Positions 16,660 to 25,324 are shown, counted from the stretch's first letter. The stretch: 28,311 nucleotides of DNA from JANSWP01 sp041941305 (GCA_041941305.1 JBGTQJ010000089.1:1-28311); one strand, 5' to 3'. The notes: generated by a model not told the origin, from the sequence alone. Translations and numbers: made by a program.

Positions 16660-18918
16660 ATGATGAAATACACAAAACACACCTTCCTTTTTTTCACTTT
16701 TTACGCGGTTCTATTTTTTCAAAAAGGTCAATCACAATTCCATATCCAATCCGATGCAATTGTAGCTGCAACGGGAACCGCACAAATCACCCTAATAGAA
16801 ACAGATTTCACAAACCACGGAACCTTTGTTCCAGGAATGAGTACGGTAACCATAAAAGAAATAGATGGTGCGGTTGCCCAATTCATAGGTGGCAACAGCA
16901 ATACAACTTTCCATCACTTAACGGTAGAACTACAAACTCAGAACTTAGAATTACACAACAACATCAATATCAACGGCGATGTCACTTTCAACAATGGGGA
17001 GTTCGATCTTAATGGCAATGATGTGGATTTGGGAACTACTGGAACCATTATTGGCGAAAGCATAGGCAATTCATTTATAGGACCAAACGGAGGTTCTGTT
17101 AAAAAAATAGCTAATTTAAATTTTCCGAATAATGAAAATCCTGGGAATATTGGCGCTTCAATTTCTGCTACGACTAATTTGGGCACTACAAACATTTACA
17201 GAAGCCATCAGGCAGCTGTGACTAATGCAGGATTTGGGGTTGAACGTCTTTTTGAAATCAATCCTACAAACAATTCAAACCTCAATGCCACCTTGCGTTT
17301 TTATTATTTTGATACCGAATTGAACAGCATTACTGAAAATGAACTGGAACTATGGCGAGATGAAGGTAAGGGCTGGCAATTATTGGGTTTTGACCAAAGA
17401 GATCCAAATGCAAATTACGTTGAAATTGGAAATATAGATGCCTTTTCGAGCTGGACATTGGGCAGTGCTACAAATAGTCCACTCAACCCACCACCTCAGC
17501 CGGTATGTTTTAATCCCACGCTTTTTTTAGATGCAACTGGCATCGCCAATATTTTAGAATCTGATGTGCTTGATTTAGCAAATTCGAGCGATAATGACAA
17601 CAGTATTTTTTTTGTTGGAACAAGCGTCACAACAGTAGATTGCAGTCAACTCAATAACCCTCAAACAGTAATTGTTACAGTAGAAGATGCTGCCGGTAAT
17701 CAAAACACTTGTGCAGCAACAGTTTCCGCCGCAGATATAAGTAAACCTTTTTTTGTCGGAAGTTGCCCCAGCTATCCAGCTCCGTTTAGCACAGATGTCC
17801 AACAATGCCTTTCTACGATCAATTTTACAGTTCCTAATGCTTCGGACAATTGTGGGGTGACTGAGCTTAATGCTAAAATCTGGGACTCCAACGACAATGT
17901 CGTTCAAAATTGGACAACTAATCCTGATGGACAATACGCACCAGGAACTTACAAAATCAAATGGCGCGTAAAAGATGCATCAGGCAACAAAAGGGTCTGT
18001 GCAACAAATTTCACGGTTAAGGATGTCCAAAATCCTGATGCCCAGTGTGTTGCAAGCCTCATTGTTCAATTATCGGGAGGCCTGGGCTCCATCGCTACAG
18101 CAGATATTGATGCAGGCAGTTCGGACAATTGTAGTTTCAGTTTAAGTCTTTCAAAAACTAATTTCGATTGTGATGACCGTGGAAATGCAAGTGTCACGCT
18201 CACTGCCACAGACGATGCTGGGAATTCAGACCAATGCACCACAGACATAGAAGTAAAAGGCACTACGGTGTCTATCAATGATTTAAGTCAAAATGAAGGC
18301 ACTGGCATAGGCTTCACCTTTTTCTTTTTCCAAATTGAAAGAGCTGAAAGCGGTTGTACCCTTCAGATAGATTACGAAACCGCCGATGGAACTGCGACCC
18401 TTTCAGATAATGATTATGTCTATGGCAGCGGAACAGCCTATTATCCTCCTGGTGGTAGCAATATTCGATATTTCATTTGCAGAGGCAAGAAAGACTCGAA
18501 TTATGAAAGCGATGAAAATTTTTGGGTAGAAATGAGCAATCCAACTGTAGGTGTGACTTTTACAAAAGACAAGGGAGAAGCTATGCTAAAGAATGATGAT
18601 GCAGCACCTCTCATTGGCAATCCAAATGAAAACCCAAATTTCATTTTTTCTGATAATCAAACCTTGGAAGGTAAAGCCAGTTTGTATCCAAAACCCGTCT
18701 CTCAAGATTTAAATATTTCCATTCCTGCTATTTGGTTAGAAGGAGAAAACCTTCAAGTCGCCTTATACGATATATTCGGAAAACGACTGATTGCTTTCGA
18801 AATATCTGAAAATCATACGGTTGTGGATATTTCGGTATTAAAAGCGGGAAACTACTATATTGTTTTCACAAATCTAGAAGGTAAAAGCAAAGCTGAAAAA
18901 TTTATAAAAGTGGATTGA
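16660..18918 (+). CDS. T9SS-exported Calx-beta/HYR-type surface protein
   Basis: A 752-residue secreted protein. After a signal peptide (cleavage about GQSQ) there is a beta-rich N-terminal region with ordered NININGDVTFNNGEFDLNG motifs. Two or three cysteine-containing Ig-like/HYR-type segments follow (VIVTVEDAAGNQNTCAATVSA; VPNASDNCGVTEL; GSSDNCSFSLSLSKTNFDC). Then comes a Calx-beta-like domain (VSINDLSQNEGTG through DYETADGTATLSDNDY), and finally a type A T9SS sorting domain of about 80 residues (SLYPKPVSQDLNISI, LYDIFGKRLIAF, LKAGNYYIVF, KFIKVD). The last domain directs passage through the type IX system and surface attachment. ATG codons at 16660 and 16663 are both possible. It lies downstream of the three paralogs, which lack this tail, and may be an adhesin (inference). 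Confidence 0.85.
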   Translation: MMKYTKHTFLFFTFYAVLFFQKGQSQFHIQSDAIVAATGTAQITLIETDFTNHGTFVPGMSTVTIKEIDGAVAQFIGGNSNTTFHHLTVELQTQNLELHNNININGDVTFNNGEFDLNGNDVDLGTTGTIIGESIGNSFIGPNGGSVKKIANLNFPNNENPGNIGASISATTNLGTTNIYRSHQAAVTNAGFGVERLFEINPTNNSNLNATLRFYYFDTELNSITENELELWRDEGKGWQLLGFDQRDPNANYVEIGNIDAFSSWTLGSATNSPLNPPPQPVCFNPTLFLDATGIANILESDVLDLANSSDNDNSIFFVGTSVTTVDCSQLNNPQTVIVTVEDAAGNQNTCAATVSAADISKPFFVGSCPSYPAPFSTDVQQCLSTINFTVPNASDNCGVTELNAKIWDSNDNVVQNWTTNPDGQYAPGTYKIKWRVKDASGNKRVCATNFTVKDVQNPDAQCVASLIVQLSGGLGSIATADIDAGSSDNCSFSLSLSKTNFDCDDRGNASVTLTATDDAGNSDQCTTDIEVKGTTVSINDLSQNEGTGIGFTFFFFQIERAESGCTLQIDYETADGTATLSDNDYVYGSGTAYYPPGGSNIRYFICRGKKDSNYESDENFWVEMSNPTVGVTFTKDKGEAMLKNDDAAPLIGNPNENPNFIFSDNQTLEGKASLYPKPVSQDLNISIPAIWLEGENLQVALYDIFGKRLIAFEISENHTVVDISVLKAGNYYIVFTNLEGKSKAEKFIKVD

Positions 18919-18925
18919 AGATTCC

Positions 18926-19088
18926 TTAGGAATGAAGTATAAATAAATGTACATTTTTGGGTTAAGGATTTTTTTTTCCAACGAGGCGAAAAACGTAGGC
19001 GAAGCAGCGCTTCGGCAAGGCTTTTCAACGAAGTGGGAAGGAAAAAGCCTAAGTCAAAAGTGGATATTTATTTGTAATTCATTCCTAA
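18926..19088. mobile_element. 163-bp inverted-repeat element B
   Basis: TTAGGAATGAA at 18926 and its complement ending at 19088 open arms of about 47 bp, matching at about 39 of 48 positions. The centre carries GAGGCGAAAAAC (18983-18994) and CTTTTCAACGAAGTG (19021-19035), shared with element A. It lies between the convergent T9SS gene and nosD, where its long hairpin could end transcription from both sides. Confidence 0.7.
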
Positions 19089-19222
19089 CATAGCAACGCG
19101 ATGAGATAGGGGATTTTATTAGAAAAGATTTTGTATGGGAAGCCGTCAACCGTCCACCTTTACCGCCAACCGAATAAAATCTACTGTACTAACATTATGG
19201 CGAATATTATTTGAAACAAAAA

Positions 19223-20455
19223 TTAATTCATTTTTTTCATTTTTGGAATGTTATCCACTACATTCTTGGGGGTAAAAACCGGACTTACCTTTTCAGAAAA
19301 ATTGATAATATCTACAAACAAACTTCTCAGTAAGACCATGGCTTCCGGCGTTTGATTGACCACAAAATTGAATAGTTTAACCGGGCGATAGGCGACATCC
19401 CCTACCCCATCTCGATCCAGGTCATAGCCAGAATATTCACTCCAATAATTTCCGTCAAATTGATTTCCGTTTGTAGAGGCATTTAATGCCAAATCAAATG
19501 TATTGGCGATGAAATTATTCCCAGAAACATTATTATCAAGACAACCGCCGGAAAAGCGCATTGCCCAGCCATTATTCAAAAAGTCATTGTGGGAATAATT
19601 TACCCGGCTGGAACCTTCGATGTAAATGCCCATTGTGTTTTGACGAAACACATTATTGGTAATTTCAGCGTCGTAAATTTCTTTTAGTAGTAATCCGTAG
19701 GCTGCTGTCCCCCAATTGTATTCAAAAACGTTTTCCCACATATTGATTTTTTTGGAAAACATCACTGCTACACCTGCCCCATTTCGCCTAAATTCATTTT
19801 GGAAATAATCATCATTATTGGAAAACATAAAATGCAGGCCATAGCGCAAATTGTCTTCACTTACATTATTCCGAATCAGGCTCTCATCAACGAATTCAAA
19901 ATAAATACCGTCCCGATGTTGACGTACCAAATTGTCCTTCACCAAAATTCTTTTACAATACCAAATATGAATGGCATTTCCAGAGGACATTTCCTTCTCC
20001 GCCTCTCCTATCACTTCATTTCCAGACACAATTCCGTCACTGGAATGTTCAAGATAGATTCCAAAAAAAGTATTCAACAGGCGGTTATTTTGAATAATAA
20101 AGTTTTTGGCTTTTTTTACACGAATGCCAGCCCGATCTTCTAGATAACTGGTACCTACATTTTGAACTTGAAAACCACTAACTTCCACATGGTTGGCAGT
20201 GATGGTTATTATTTCAGTTTCATTTTCTCCATCCAAGATTGGAAAGTTTTCTCCAATCAGGAAAAGAGATTTGTCAATGACGACATTGCCTTCTTTGTAG
20301 GTTCCTTTTTTCACCAAGATGGTATCACAGTCACTAGCGATTTGAATAGCTGCTTTTATGGAGGAGCACTGACAGGTAGAACAGACTTCAATGGTGTTGG
20401 CAAAATGATTTTTCACCGATATGCTGAAAATCAACAGAATAAGAAGCTTTTTCAT
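19223..20455 (-). CDS. nosD: NosD, periplasmic copper-site maturation protein
   Basis: A 410-residue NosD with a signal peptide (MKKLLILLIFSISVKNHFA) and a right-handed beta-helix of repeated rungs, e.g. RAGIRVKKAKNFIIQNNRL, GIYLEHSSDGIVSGNEV and YGLHFMFSNNDDYFQNEF. The C-terminal region WSEYSGYDLDRDGVGDVAYRPVKLF is characteristic of the family. NosD works with NosF and NosY in assembling the CuZ site of N2O reductase. The open frame starts 17 codons earlier, but the ATG at 20455 begins a normal signal peptide. It is the last gene of the nosZ-side minus-strand series. Its usual partners nosF and nosY are about 13 kb away. Confidence 0.88.
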   Translation of the reverse strand: MKKLLILLIFSISVKNHFANTIEVCSTCQCSSIKAAIQIASDCDTILVKKGTYKEGNVVIDKSLFLIGENFPILDGENETEIITITANHVEVSGFQVQNVGTSYLEDRAGIRVKKAKNFIIQNNRLLNTFFGIYLEHSSDGIVSGNEVIGEAEKEMSSGNAIHIWYCKRILVKDNLVRQHRDGIYFEFVDESLIRNNVSEDNLRYGLHFMFSNNDDYFQNEFRRNGAGVAVMFSKKINMWENVFEYNWGTAAYGLLLKEIYDAEITNNVFRQNTMGIYIEGSSRVNYSHNDFLNNGWAMRFSGGCLDNNVSGNNFIANTFDLALNASTNGNQFDGNYWSEYSGYDLDRDGVGDVAYRPVKLFNFVVNQTPEAMVLLRSLFVDIINFSEKVSPVFTPKNVVDNIPKMKKMN

Positions 20456-20518
20456 AAGCAATGTTAAATAAGGCCATAATTGTATAATGACAAATTCAAT
20501 TTTCAATACCTACACTTT

Positions 20519-21152
20519 TTAGATGATGCTTTCGAACACAGACTGGAGTGGGGAAAAATTGTACTTATTCATTGAAACAAATTGTACTTTATCCCTGTTG
20601 TCAAAAATCTATCTTGATTCATCTGGATACCATTCACATTTTGATACAAGGGCAATCCCAGTTCGAGTCCAAATCTTAAGTCTTCAAATACCCCAGAAGG
20701 AATGTAGAAGTTGAGTCCCGCAAAGCCATATCATGTCCCATTCCATCCATTGCCAACAAATCCATTTCATTAATAATGTAATTGGACATAACCATCAAAG
20801 TCAGTCGTTCGGTGGGTGCGTACATGATACCGGGCATGTGCATTTGCATACTCATAATTTGGGGAGCCAACATGTAGTTTTGAAAAATAAAGGGATTCTC
20901 CACCTCATTTGAGCCAGCCAGATTGCCCTCCATTTTCATATACATGTATCGATAGGAAACCATCAAACCACTTTTGTGATGGTAATGATCCCCCATCACC
21001 CCAATTGGAGCATGACTGTCTGGTCGGTGTCCATCCCAACTTTCGGAATTGCAACAACTAGCTGTTTTGGCAGCCGAACAACATTGAGCACTTAACTGAA
21101 GGGAAAAAATAGCAAAAAGGAATAAAGCGAATACTTGTGAGAAGGTTTTCAT
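20519..21152 (-). pseudogene. Decayed outer-membrane 'transporter' barrel gene
   Basis: The N-terminal part is intact for 158 codons from the ATG at 21152: signal peptide ending about QLSAQCCSA, then APIGVMGDHYHHKSGLMVSYRYMYMKMEGN and MQMHMPGIMYAPTERLTLMVMSNYI. These are hallmarks of a family of outer-membrane proteins of roughly 300 or more residues, often labelled transporter. After INEMDLLAMDGMGHDMA the central barrel is missing. In a shifted frame (about 20721 onward) the sequence resumes as AGLNFYIPSGVFEDLRFGLELGLPLYQ. After one extra base in an A5 run (T5 on the plus strand, about 20638-20642) it continues as NVNGIQMNQDRFF, which is the family's C-terminal region. So one internal deletion and two frame changes are seen. 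One shift is in a homopolymer and could be a sequencing error, but the deletion cannot. Confidence 0.7.
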
Positions 21153-21235
21153 GAAAATAATATTAAAACAATTCGTGCCGCAAAATCTACCATTCAAAAG
21201 ATGAGACACGAATTGATATTGAAGACTAACTATAT

Positions 21236-21257
21236 CTACCGCCTACTGCCTACTGCT
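21236..21257. repeat. Short tandem repeat at a stop codon
   Basis: On the minus strand AGCAGTAGGCAGTAGGCGGTAG spans the TAG stop of the fasciclin gene, as units of about 7 bp. The same motif occurs inside the gene at 26818-28086 (27192-27210). Confidence 0.55.
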
Positions 21258-21810
21258 CCGGTGGCAACAACACTTTATCAATTACATGAACTACCCCATT
21301 GGAAGCCTCAACAGTCCCAAGGACTTTCGCCCCTGCAACTTTAATGTTATTTCCGTCATTTTCAACCTTAATATAATGACCTGTAGCTTGATAAAGGTTC
21401 ATTCCATCTCGAAGACCATCCCCCATGTATTTTCCCGGTGAAGCGTGATACTTGATAATTCGAGCAAGCGTTGATTGGTTTTCAGGTTTGAGTAAATTTT
21501 CTACCGTTCCAGCTGGCAAAGCTTCAAATGCTGCATTGTTGGGAGCAAAAACGGTCAATGGCCCAGCATTTACCAAAACATCTTCCAATGCAGCTGCCTG
21601 TACAGCGGCTACGAGAGTTGAATGGTCTTCAGAACCGATAGCAACCTGTAAAATATTTTTACTGGATAAATCGTCTTGGACAGCTGATTGTCCTTTCGTT
21701 TCAACATTAGCGGTAGAAGATGATGAATTTGAAGAATCAGCAGATTTGGTGCAAGCACTGATGATCAGAGCTACAGCAAATAGGAATGAGAAATAATGTA
21801 TTTTTTTCAT
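21250..21810 (-). CDS. Fasciclin-domain lipoprotein
   Basis: A 186-residue lipoprotein with lipobox ISAC (Cys20), a Ser-rich linker, and one FAS1 domain (about 55-186). FAS1 hallmarks are present: H1-type VNAGPLTVFAPNNAAFEALPAG, the central YHASPGKYMGDGL, and the H2-type ending GVVHVIDKVLLPPEQ. FAS1 domains mediate adhesion or protein contacts, and single-domain FAS1 lipoproteins recur near nos genes in Bacteroidota, but no defined role in N2O reduction is known to me. It lies between nosL and the decayed barrel gene on the same strand, probably in the same transcript. The stop codon falls inside a short tandem repeat. Confidence 0.88.
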   Translation of the reverse strand: MKKIHYFSFLFAVALIISACTKSADSSNSSSSTANVETKGQSAVQDDLSSKNILQVAIGSEDHSTLVAAVQAAALEDVLVNAGPLTVFAPNNAAFEALPAGTVENLLKPENQSTLARIIKYHASPGKYMGDGLRDGMNLYQATGHYIKVENDGNNIKVAGAKVLGTVEASNGVVHVIDKVLLPPEQ

Positions 21811-21903
21811 GACAATTATTTAGTTGGTGAGAAATTGGAATTATGATTACATTGGAATGAACCCCACTTTGTAACTGTTGAAAGGTTTTTTCTTTCAGAT
21901 GTC

Positions 21904-22386
21904 TTACTCTTCGTAATAACTCACAATTCCCCGCTCTTTTAGTTCTGTTTTCAAACTTTCCCAATCAAATACTTCCCCTCCTTTGAGGGCAAGCATTTCC
22001 TGAGCAACCTTTTCATTTTCAAAAGCTGTCAAATATGCACCCATCGGACTTGGGATAGCCTTACTAATCAAATAGTAACTGGTTTTGGCATTTATCAATT
22101 TTTCAGGTGCATGGTAATCGTTGACTAGCAAAAAACTAGTCTTGGTGTCAGGGTAGGTTTCCAGGTAATTGACCATACATTCGATGGCATCAAACATGTA
22201 GACTTTGCCTTTATCTGTGACCAATTCTGCCCCGTGTTGAGGATCAACAATGGTCATTTTGCAAAACCAGCAGGCATCAGTACCATAACTGATAGCTTTA
22301 GGCGATGGTTGGCATGACAGGAGGATTAATAGAAGACCACTGCTTGCTGCCAACTTCAGTTTGTTTAACGCTGTTGTGTTTTTCAT
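21904..22386 (-). CDS. nosL: NosL, copper chaperone lipoprotein
   Basis: A 160-residue lipoprotein with lipobox LLSC (Cys25), followed by the NosL core: DACWFCKMTIVDPQHGAE with the Cys39-x2-Cys42-x-Met44 cluster, KVYMFDAIECMVNYL, and SPMGAYLTAF. NosL binds Cu(I) and delivers it for NosZ maturation, working with NosDFY. Its ATG lies inside the 3' end of the upstream membrane-protein gene, with 89 bases of out-of-frame overlap. There is no alternative downstream ATG that keeps the signal peptide. Tight coupling to the upstream cistron is likely. Confidence 0.92.
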   Translation of the reverse strand: MKNTTALNKLKLAASSGLLLILLSCQPSPKAISYGTDACWFCKMTIVDPQHGAELVTDKGKVYMFDAIECMVNYLETYPDTKTSFLLVNDYHAPEKLINAKTSYYLISKAIPSPMGAYLTAFENEKVAQEMLALKGGEVFDWESLKTELKERGIVSYYEE

Positions 22387-22960
22387 CTTTTCGTTTTTTA
22401 CCCTTTAGCCACCACGCGAGAGCCGCCAAAATAATGGACAGTCCAGCGAAATAGCCACTAATATGTGGATATGATTTAGCCGTGAAATTCAAAATGAGTT
22501 TGGTTCCCAAAAGCGGGGGTTGGAAAGATGCACCCGGAATCTTGATGGGTGCTGTAGGGCTCAAATTATGTCCATAGTCGTATTCCCATAAGTAAAAATC
22601 ATACAATCCAGCTGCCGCCAATGCTGCCATCAGGACTGCCCAGGTCAGAAATAATCCCCGTTTATTTAATATTCCGAATAGTAAACCTAAAAAGGTCATT
22701 CCCAAAACGATGTAAGGAAAGTACTTCAATTCCGGTATTGATTCCGGTTCAATATATTTCATGCCCACATAGTGGTTCAGAATATTGATATTTTGCAACG
22801 TTCCAGGTGTATCACCACTAATCTGGTTAATCCAAATGTACATAGAGACCCCATCCGGGTATTGTGGTGCAATCAATGTAATCTGCCACATCGGAAATAA
22901 AAACAAAGTCAATAAGCCCAATGCGGCAATAATCATTAATATTCTTGGTAAATGTTTCAT
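22298..22960 (-). CDS. Polytopic membrane protein, candidate NosB
   Basis: A 220-residue inner-membrane protein with about four to five hydrophobic helices (7-28, 84-106, 106-125 and about 170-190 are clearest) and a soluble loop between helices 1 and 2. It contains PMWQITLIAPQYP, YVGMKYIEPESIPELKYFPY and YLWEYDYGHNLSPTAPIKIPG. It sits directly after nosZ and before nosL, the place where clade II nos clusters encode the membrane protein NosB, so that assignment is made by position and topology rather than by a recognised motif. The C-terminal 30 codons overlap nosL and read as a polar tail (EVGSKQWSSINPPVMPTIA), which looks like read-through past an older stop (inference). Confidence 0.6.
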   Translation of the reverse strand: MKHLPRILMIIAALGLLTLFLFPMWQITLIAPQYPDGVSMYIWINQISGDTPGTLQNINILNHYVGMKYIEPESIPELKYFPYIVLGMTFLGLLFGILNKRGLFLTWAVLMAALAAAGLYDFYLWEYDYGHNLSPTAPIKIPGASFQPPLLGTKLILNFTAKSYPHISGYFAGLSIILAALAWWLKGKKRKDEKHNSVKQTEVGSKQWSSINPPVMPTIA

Positions 22961-22977
22961 TTAAGTAATTTAAATGG

Positions 22978-23004
22978 GGCACAGAGTCGCAATAACTCTG
23001 CGCC
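22978..23004 (-). other. Intercistronic hairpin
   Basis: GGC-A-CAGAGT pairs with ACTCTG-C-GCC around a 7-base loop, just upstream of the NosB-like ATG. It may stabilise or separate the mRNA segments; there is no T-run on either side. Confidence 0.45.
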
Positions 23005-23063
23005 ACTATATGGTTAAACAAAACGAAAAGGTCTTTTCGGTTGTTGGTTGACATTTTTCAGTT

Positions 23064-23081
23064 GACGGTTTTTCAACCGTC
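23064..23081 (-). terminator. Short hairpin after nosZ
   Basis: GACGGTT and AACCGTC form a 7-bp stem with a 4-base loop, 10 bases past the nosZ stop. It could act as a partial terminator that lowers downstream expression. No strong T-run follows. Confidence 0.4.
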
Positions 23082-23091
23082 TTGTCTTGTT

Positions 23092-25074
23092 TTACTGAAC
23101 AATTTCTTCCCCAAGTCCCCAACTAAGTGCGATGCTTGAATTTCTGGGGGATACCCGAATGTAGCCTTGCATTTCCTGGTGAAGTGCAGAGCAGAAGTCG
23201 GTGCAATAGAATGGGTAGACCCCTTCGGACTTAGGTACCCACTTCAAGGTTTCGGTTTGCCCACCCATGATGAGCAATTCAGCATTATTGGCTCCCATAA
23301 CGGAGAATCCGTGTGGTACATCCCAGTCTTGTTCGAGATTGGTGACATGGAAGTATACCTCATCGCCAACTTTGACACCTTCGATATTGTCAGGAGCAAA
23401 GTGACTTCGGATAGTCGTCATATATACATGGACAATATTTCCGGAACGTTCTACCCGAGCTTCCTTTTCGCCCATGGTACGATAAGGGTGTTTGTTTTCT
23501 TCAATTGGATAAAACTTCTTCACGTTCGGCATAATGCGCTCTCGGGAAATACCCTGAGCGTAATGAGGCTCACCCATTGTTGGGAAATCCAATAGCAACT
23601 TCATCTTATCACCAGAAATATCATACAATTGAGCGGAGTGGCACAATTCAGGTCCAGTAGGTAAGTAACGGTCCTTGGTAATTTTGTTCAAAGCAACCAG
23701 GTATTTGCCCTCTGGATTTTTAGAATCGCCACCAGGAATCATCAAGTGACCAATGGAGTAATAGGTAGGCGCTCTATCCAGAACTTCCCAGGTTCCTACT
23801 TTCCATTTGACTACCTCACTGGTGATGAAGAAAGATGTATAGGCATTTCCTTTGTTGTCAAATTCTGTATGAAGTGGTCCTAAACCTGCTTCTTTCACAA
23901 CACCTGCAACCACTTCTTCAAATTTCAAGACAGGAACGCCATCGATTTCCTTTTCAAAGGATTGATTTTCAATCGCCTTAATCATTTTTGTAAAGGAGTG
24001 AACGGTCAAGTCCGCAGAGAGTTTTCCATTTCCAACGATGTATTCACCAGTGGGATCAACATCTACCCCATGGGGAGATTTTGGCGTAGGAAGGAAATAA
24101 ACCATTCCAGGGCATTCTTCAGGAAGCAAGATTTTCACCTTGTCATTCATTTCTGAAGTAGCTGTATGGGTGTGTTCGTCATAAATGTTATTTGCCCATT
24201 TAGCAGGCACTTCCTTGTATTTACCTTGTGCGAGGTATTCCTCCGCTTTTTTCCAATTAACCGCTGCAATAAAATCTTTGTCATTTTGAGAAGCAGTTAC
24301 TTCTAGCAAAGTCGCTTTTTCTTCTGTATTGTAAGTAGTAAAGAAAGTCCAACCATGAGAGGCTCCTTTTCCAGAGTGCGCCAAATCATAATCGAATGCG
24401 GGAAGCAAGATCTGGAAGGCAATGTCCATATCGCCGTCATCTGCTACGCTGATATAGGTCAATGTACCTTTAAAATTCTCAGCATAAGTATTTATTGCCA
24501 CATCTCTTTGGGGATAAGGAACACCAAAACGAGTTCCTGCTACCACATATTCCGTATTTTCAGTGGTAAATGGGGAACTGTGATTTCCTCCACTGTTGGG
24601 AATTTCAATAATCTCTGCCGTTTCAAAAGTCGTCAAATCAATTCGGGCAACACGGGGAGTGTTGTTACCATTTATAAACAACCATCGCCCATCTGTCTCC
24701 CCATTGGTTTGAGACAACTCGGGGTGGTGAGAATCATCCCATGGGATGAAACCATGAGACGTATTGAGCATTGGTTTGGTTTCTTCATTAAAACCATAAC
24801 CTTTTTCACCATCTACAGAAAAAACAGGAATGATTTTCAGTAATCGGCCGGAAGGCAATCCGTGTACACCAACCTGACCACTAAAGCCTCCAGACATGAA
24901 GGCATAAAATTCGTCGTATTCTCCTGGTGGCACATAAACCTGAGAGGCAACGTCACCACCCAAAACACCTCCTGTTGAATTGGAAGGCTGATTACCACAA
25001 CCGGAGAAAAGGGATAGCCCTAATATAGATATGAAGGCTAAGGAAAGAAACTGAAACACATGATGGTTTTTCAT
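23092..25074 (-). CDS. nosZ: Nitrous oxide reductase, clade II NosZ
   Basis: A 660-residue N2O reductase that reduces N2O to N2. The N terminus is a Sec/lipoprotein signal (Cys26 in LFSGCG) with no twin-arginine motif, as in clade II enzymes. The beta-propeller domain carries the CuZ histidines: His116-His117 in DDSHHP, His165 in GGNHSS, His240 in ASHGWT, His335 in SPHGVD, His402 in PLHTEF and His479 in ELCHSA. The C-terminal cupredoxin domain carries CuA ligands His588 (DVPHGF) and C624-x3-C628-x3-H632-x2-M635. All metal ligands expected for the family are present, so the enzyme should be active. The mature protein is probably membrane-anchored in the periplasm. Expression appears doubly controlled by tandem Crp/Fnr-like boxes and a dyad shared with the Rrf2 gene. 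The leader is about 180 nt. Confidence 0.96.
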   Translation of the reverse strand: MKNHHVFQFLSLAFISILGLSLFSGCGNQPSNSTGGVLGGDVASQVYVPPGEYDEFYAFMSGGFSGQVGVHGLPSGRLLKIIPVFSVDGEKGYGFNEETKPMLNTSHGFIPWDDSHHPELSQTNGETDGRWLFINGNNTPRVARIDLTTFETAEIIEIPNSGGNHSSPFTTENTEYVVAGTRFGVPYPQRDVAINTYAENFKGTLTYISVADDGDMDIAFQILLPAFDYDLAHSGKGASHGWTFFTTYNTEEKATLLEVTASQNDKDFIAAVNWKKAEEYLAQGKYKEVPAKWANNIYDEHTHTATSEMNDKVKILLPEECPGMVYFLPTPKSPHGVDVDPTGEYIVGNGKLSADLTVHSFTKMIKAIENQSFEKEIDGVPVLKFEEVVAGVVKEAGLGPLHTEFDNKGNAYTSFFITSEVVKWKVGTWEVLDRAPTYYSIGHLMIPGGDSKNPEGKYLVALNKITKDRYLPTGPELCHSAQLYDISGDKMKLLLDFPTMGEPHYAQGISRERIMPNVKKFYPIEENKHPYRTMGEKEARVERSGNIVHVYMTTIRSHFAPDNIEGVKVGDEVYFHVTNLEQDWDVPHGFSVMGANNAELLIMGGQTETLKWVPKSEGVYPFYCTDFCSALHQEMQGYIRVSPRNSSIALSWGLGEEIVQ

Positions 25075-25095
25075 AGAACCTATTTTTTTTATAAG

Positions 25096-25125
25096 TATGT
25101 ATCAATTCTGAAAAATTGAAACATA
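25096..25125 (-). other. Hairpin in the nosZ leader
   Basis: TATGTATCAATT (25096-25107) and AATTGAAACATA (25114-25125) pair over 12 bp with one mismatch and a 6-base loop. It ends about 21 nt before the nosZ start codon, within the predicted leader. Role unknown; it could affect mRNA stability or translation. Confidence 0.45.
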
Positions 25126-25233
25126 CACTTAGCCACAATTAATGTGGAGACCAATTTTCCAATCTCTGTTCAAAGCCTGGAAAACCAATCATCATAAATG
25201 TATTTTTATAAAAATTTTAAAAGTAATTTAGCA

Positions 25234-25259
25234 AATAAAGGATACATCAATCCTTTATG
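25234..25259. promoter_or_regulatory. Candidate Rrf2 operator at nosZ
   Basis: A dyad with perfect 9-bp arms (ATAAAGGAT and ATCCTTTAT, 6-bp spacer) lies from just after the -7 element to about 20 bases beyond the predicted nosZ start site at about 25254. It matches the dyad at the Rrf2 promoter at 18 of 26 positions. Repressor binding here would block initiation. Confidence 0.65.
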
Positions 25260-25324
25260 CAAAGGAAATACAAGGCTTTCTCTTCTTTGATGATAAAAAT
25301 CATTCAATTAAGTGACATTTATCA
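25260..25324 (-). promoter_or_regulatory. Promoter with tandem Crp/Fnr-like boxes (nosZ)
   Basis: TGATAAAAATCA at 25291-25302 and TGACATTTATCA at 25313-25324 are 22 bp apart. A -7-like TTCCTTTG (minus strand) ends at 25260, 36.5 bp from the proximal box centre, giving a start near 25254 with boxes at about -42 and -64. Confidence 0.75.

Noticed and set aside
18926..19088. Element B as merely a bidirectional terminator
   Set aside because: Its length, shared core with A and C, and about 47-bp arms exceed normal terminators, though it may still stop transcription.
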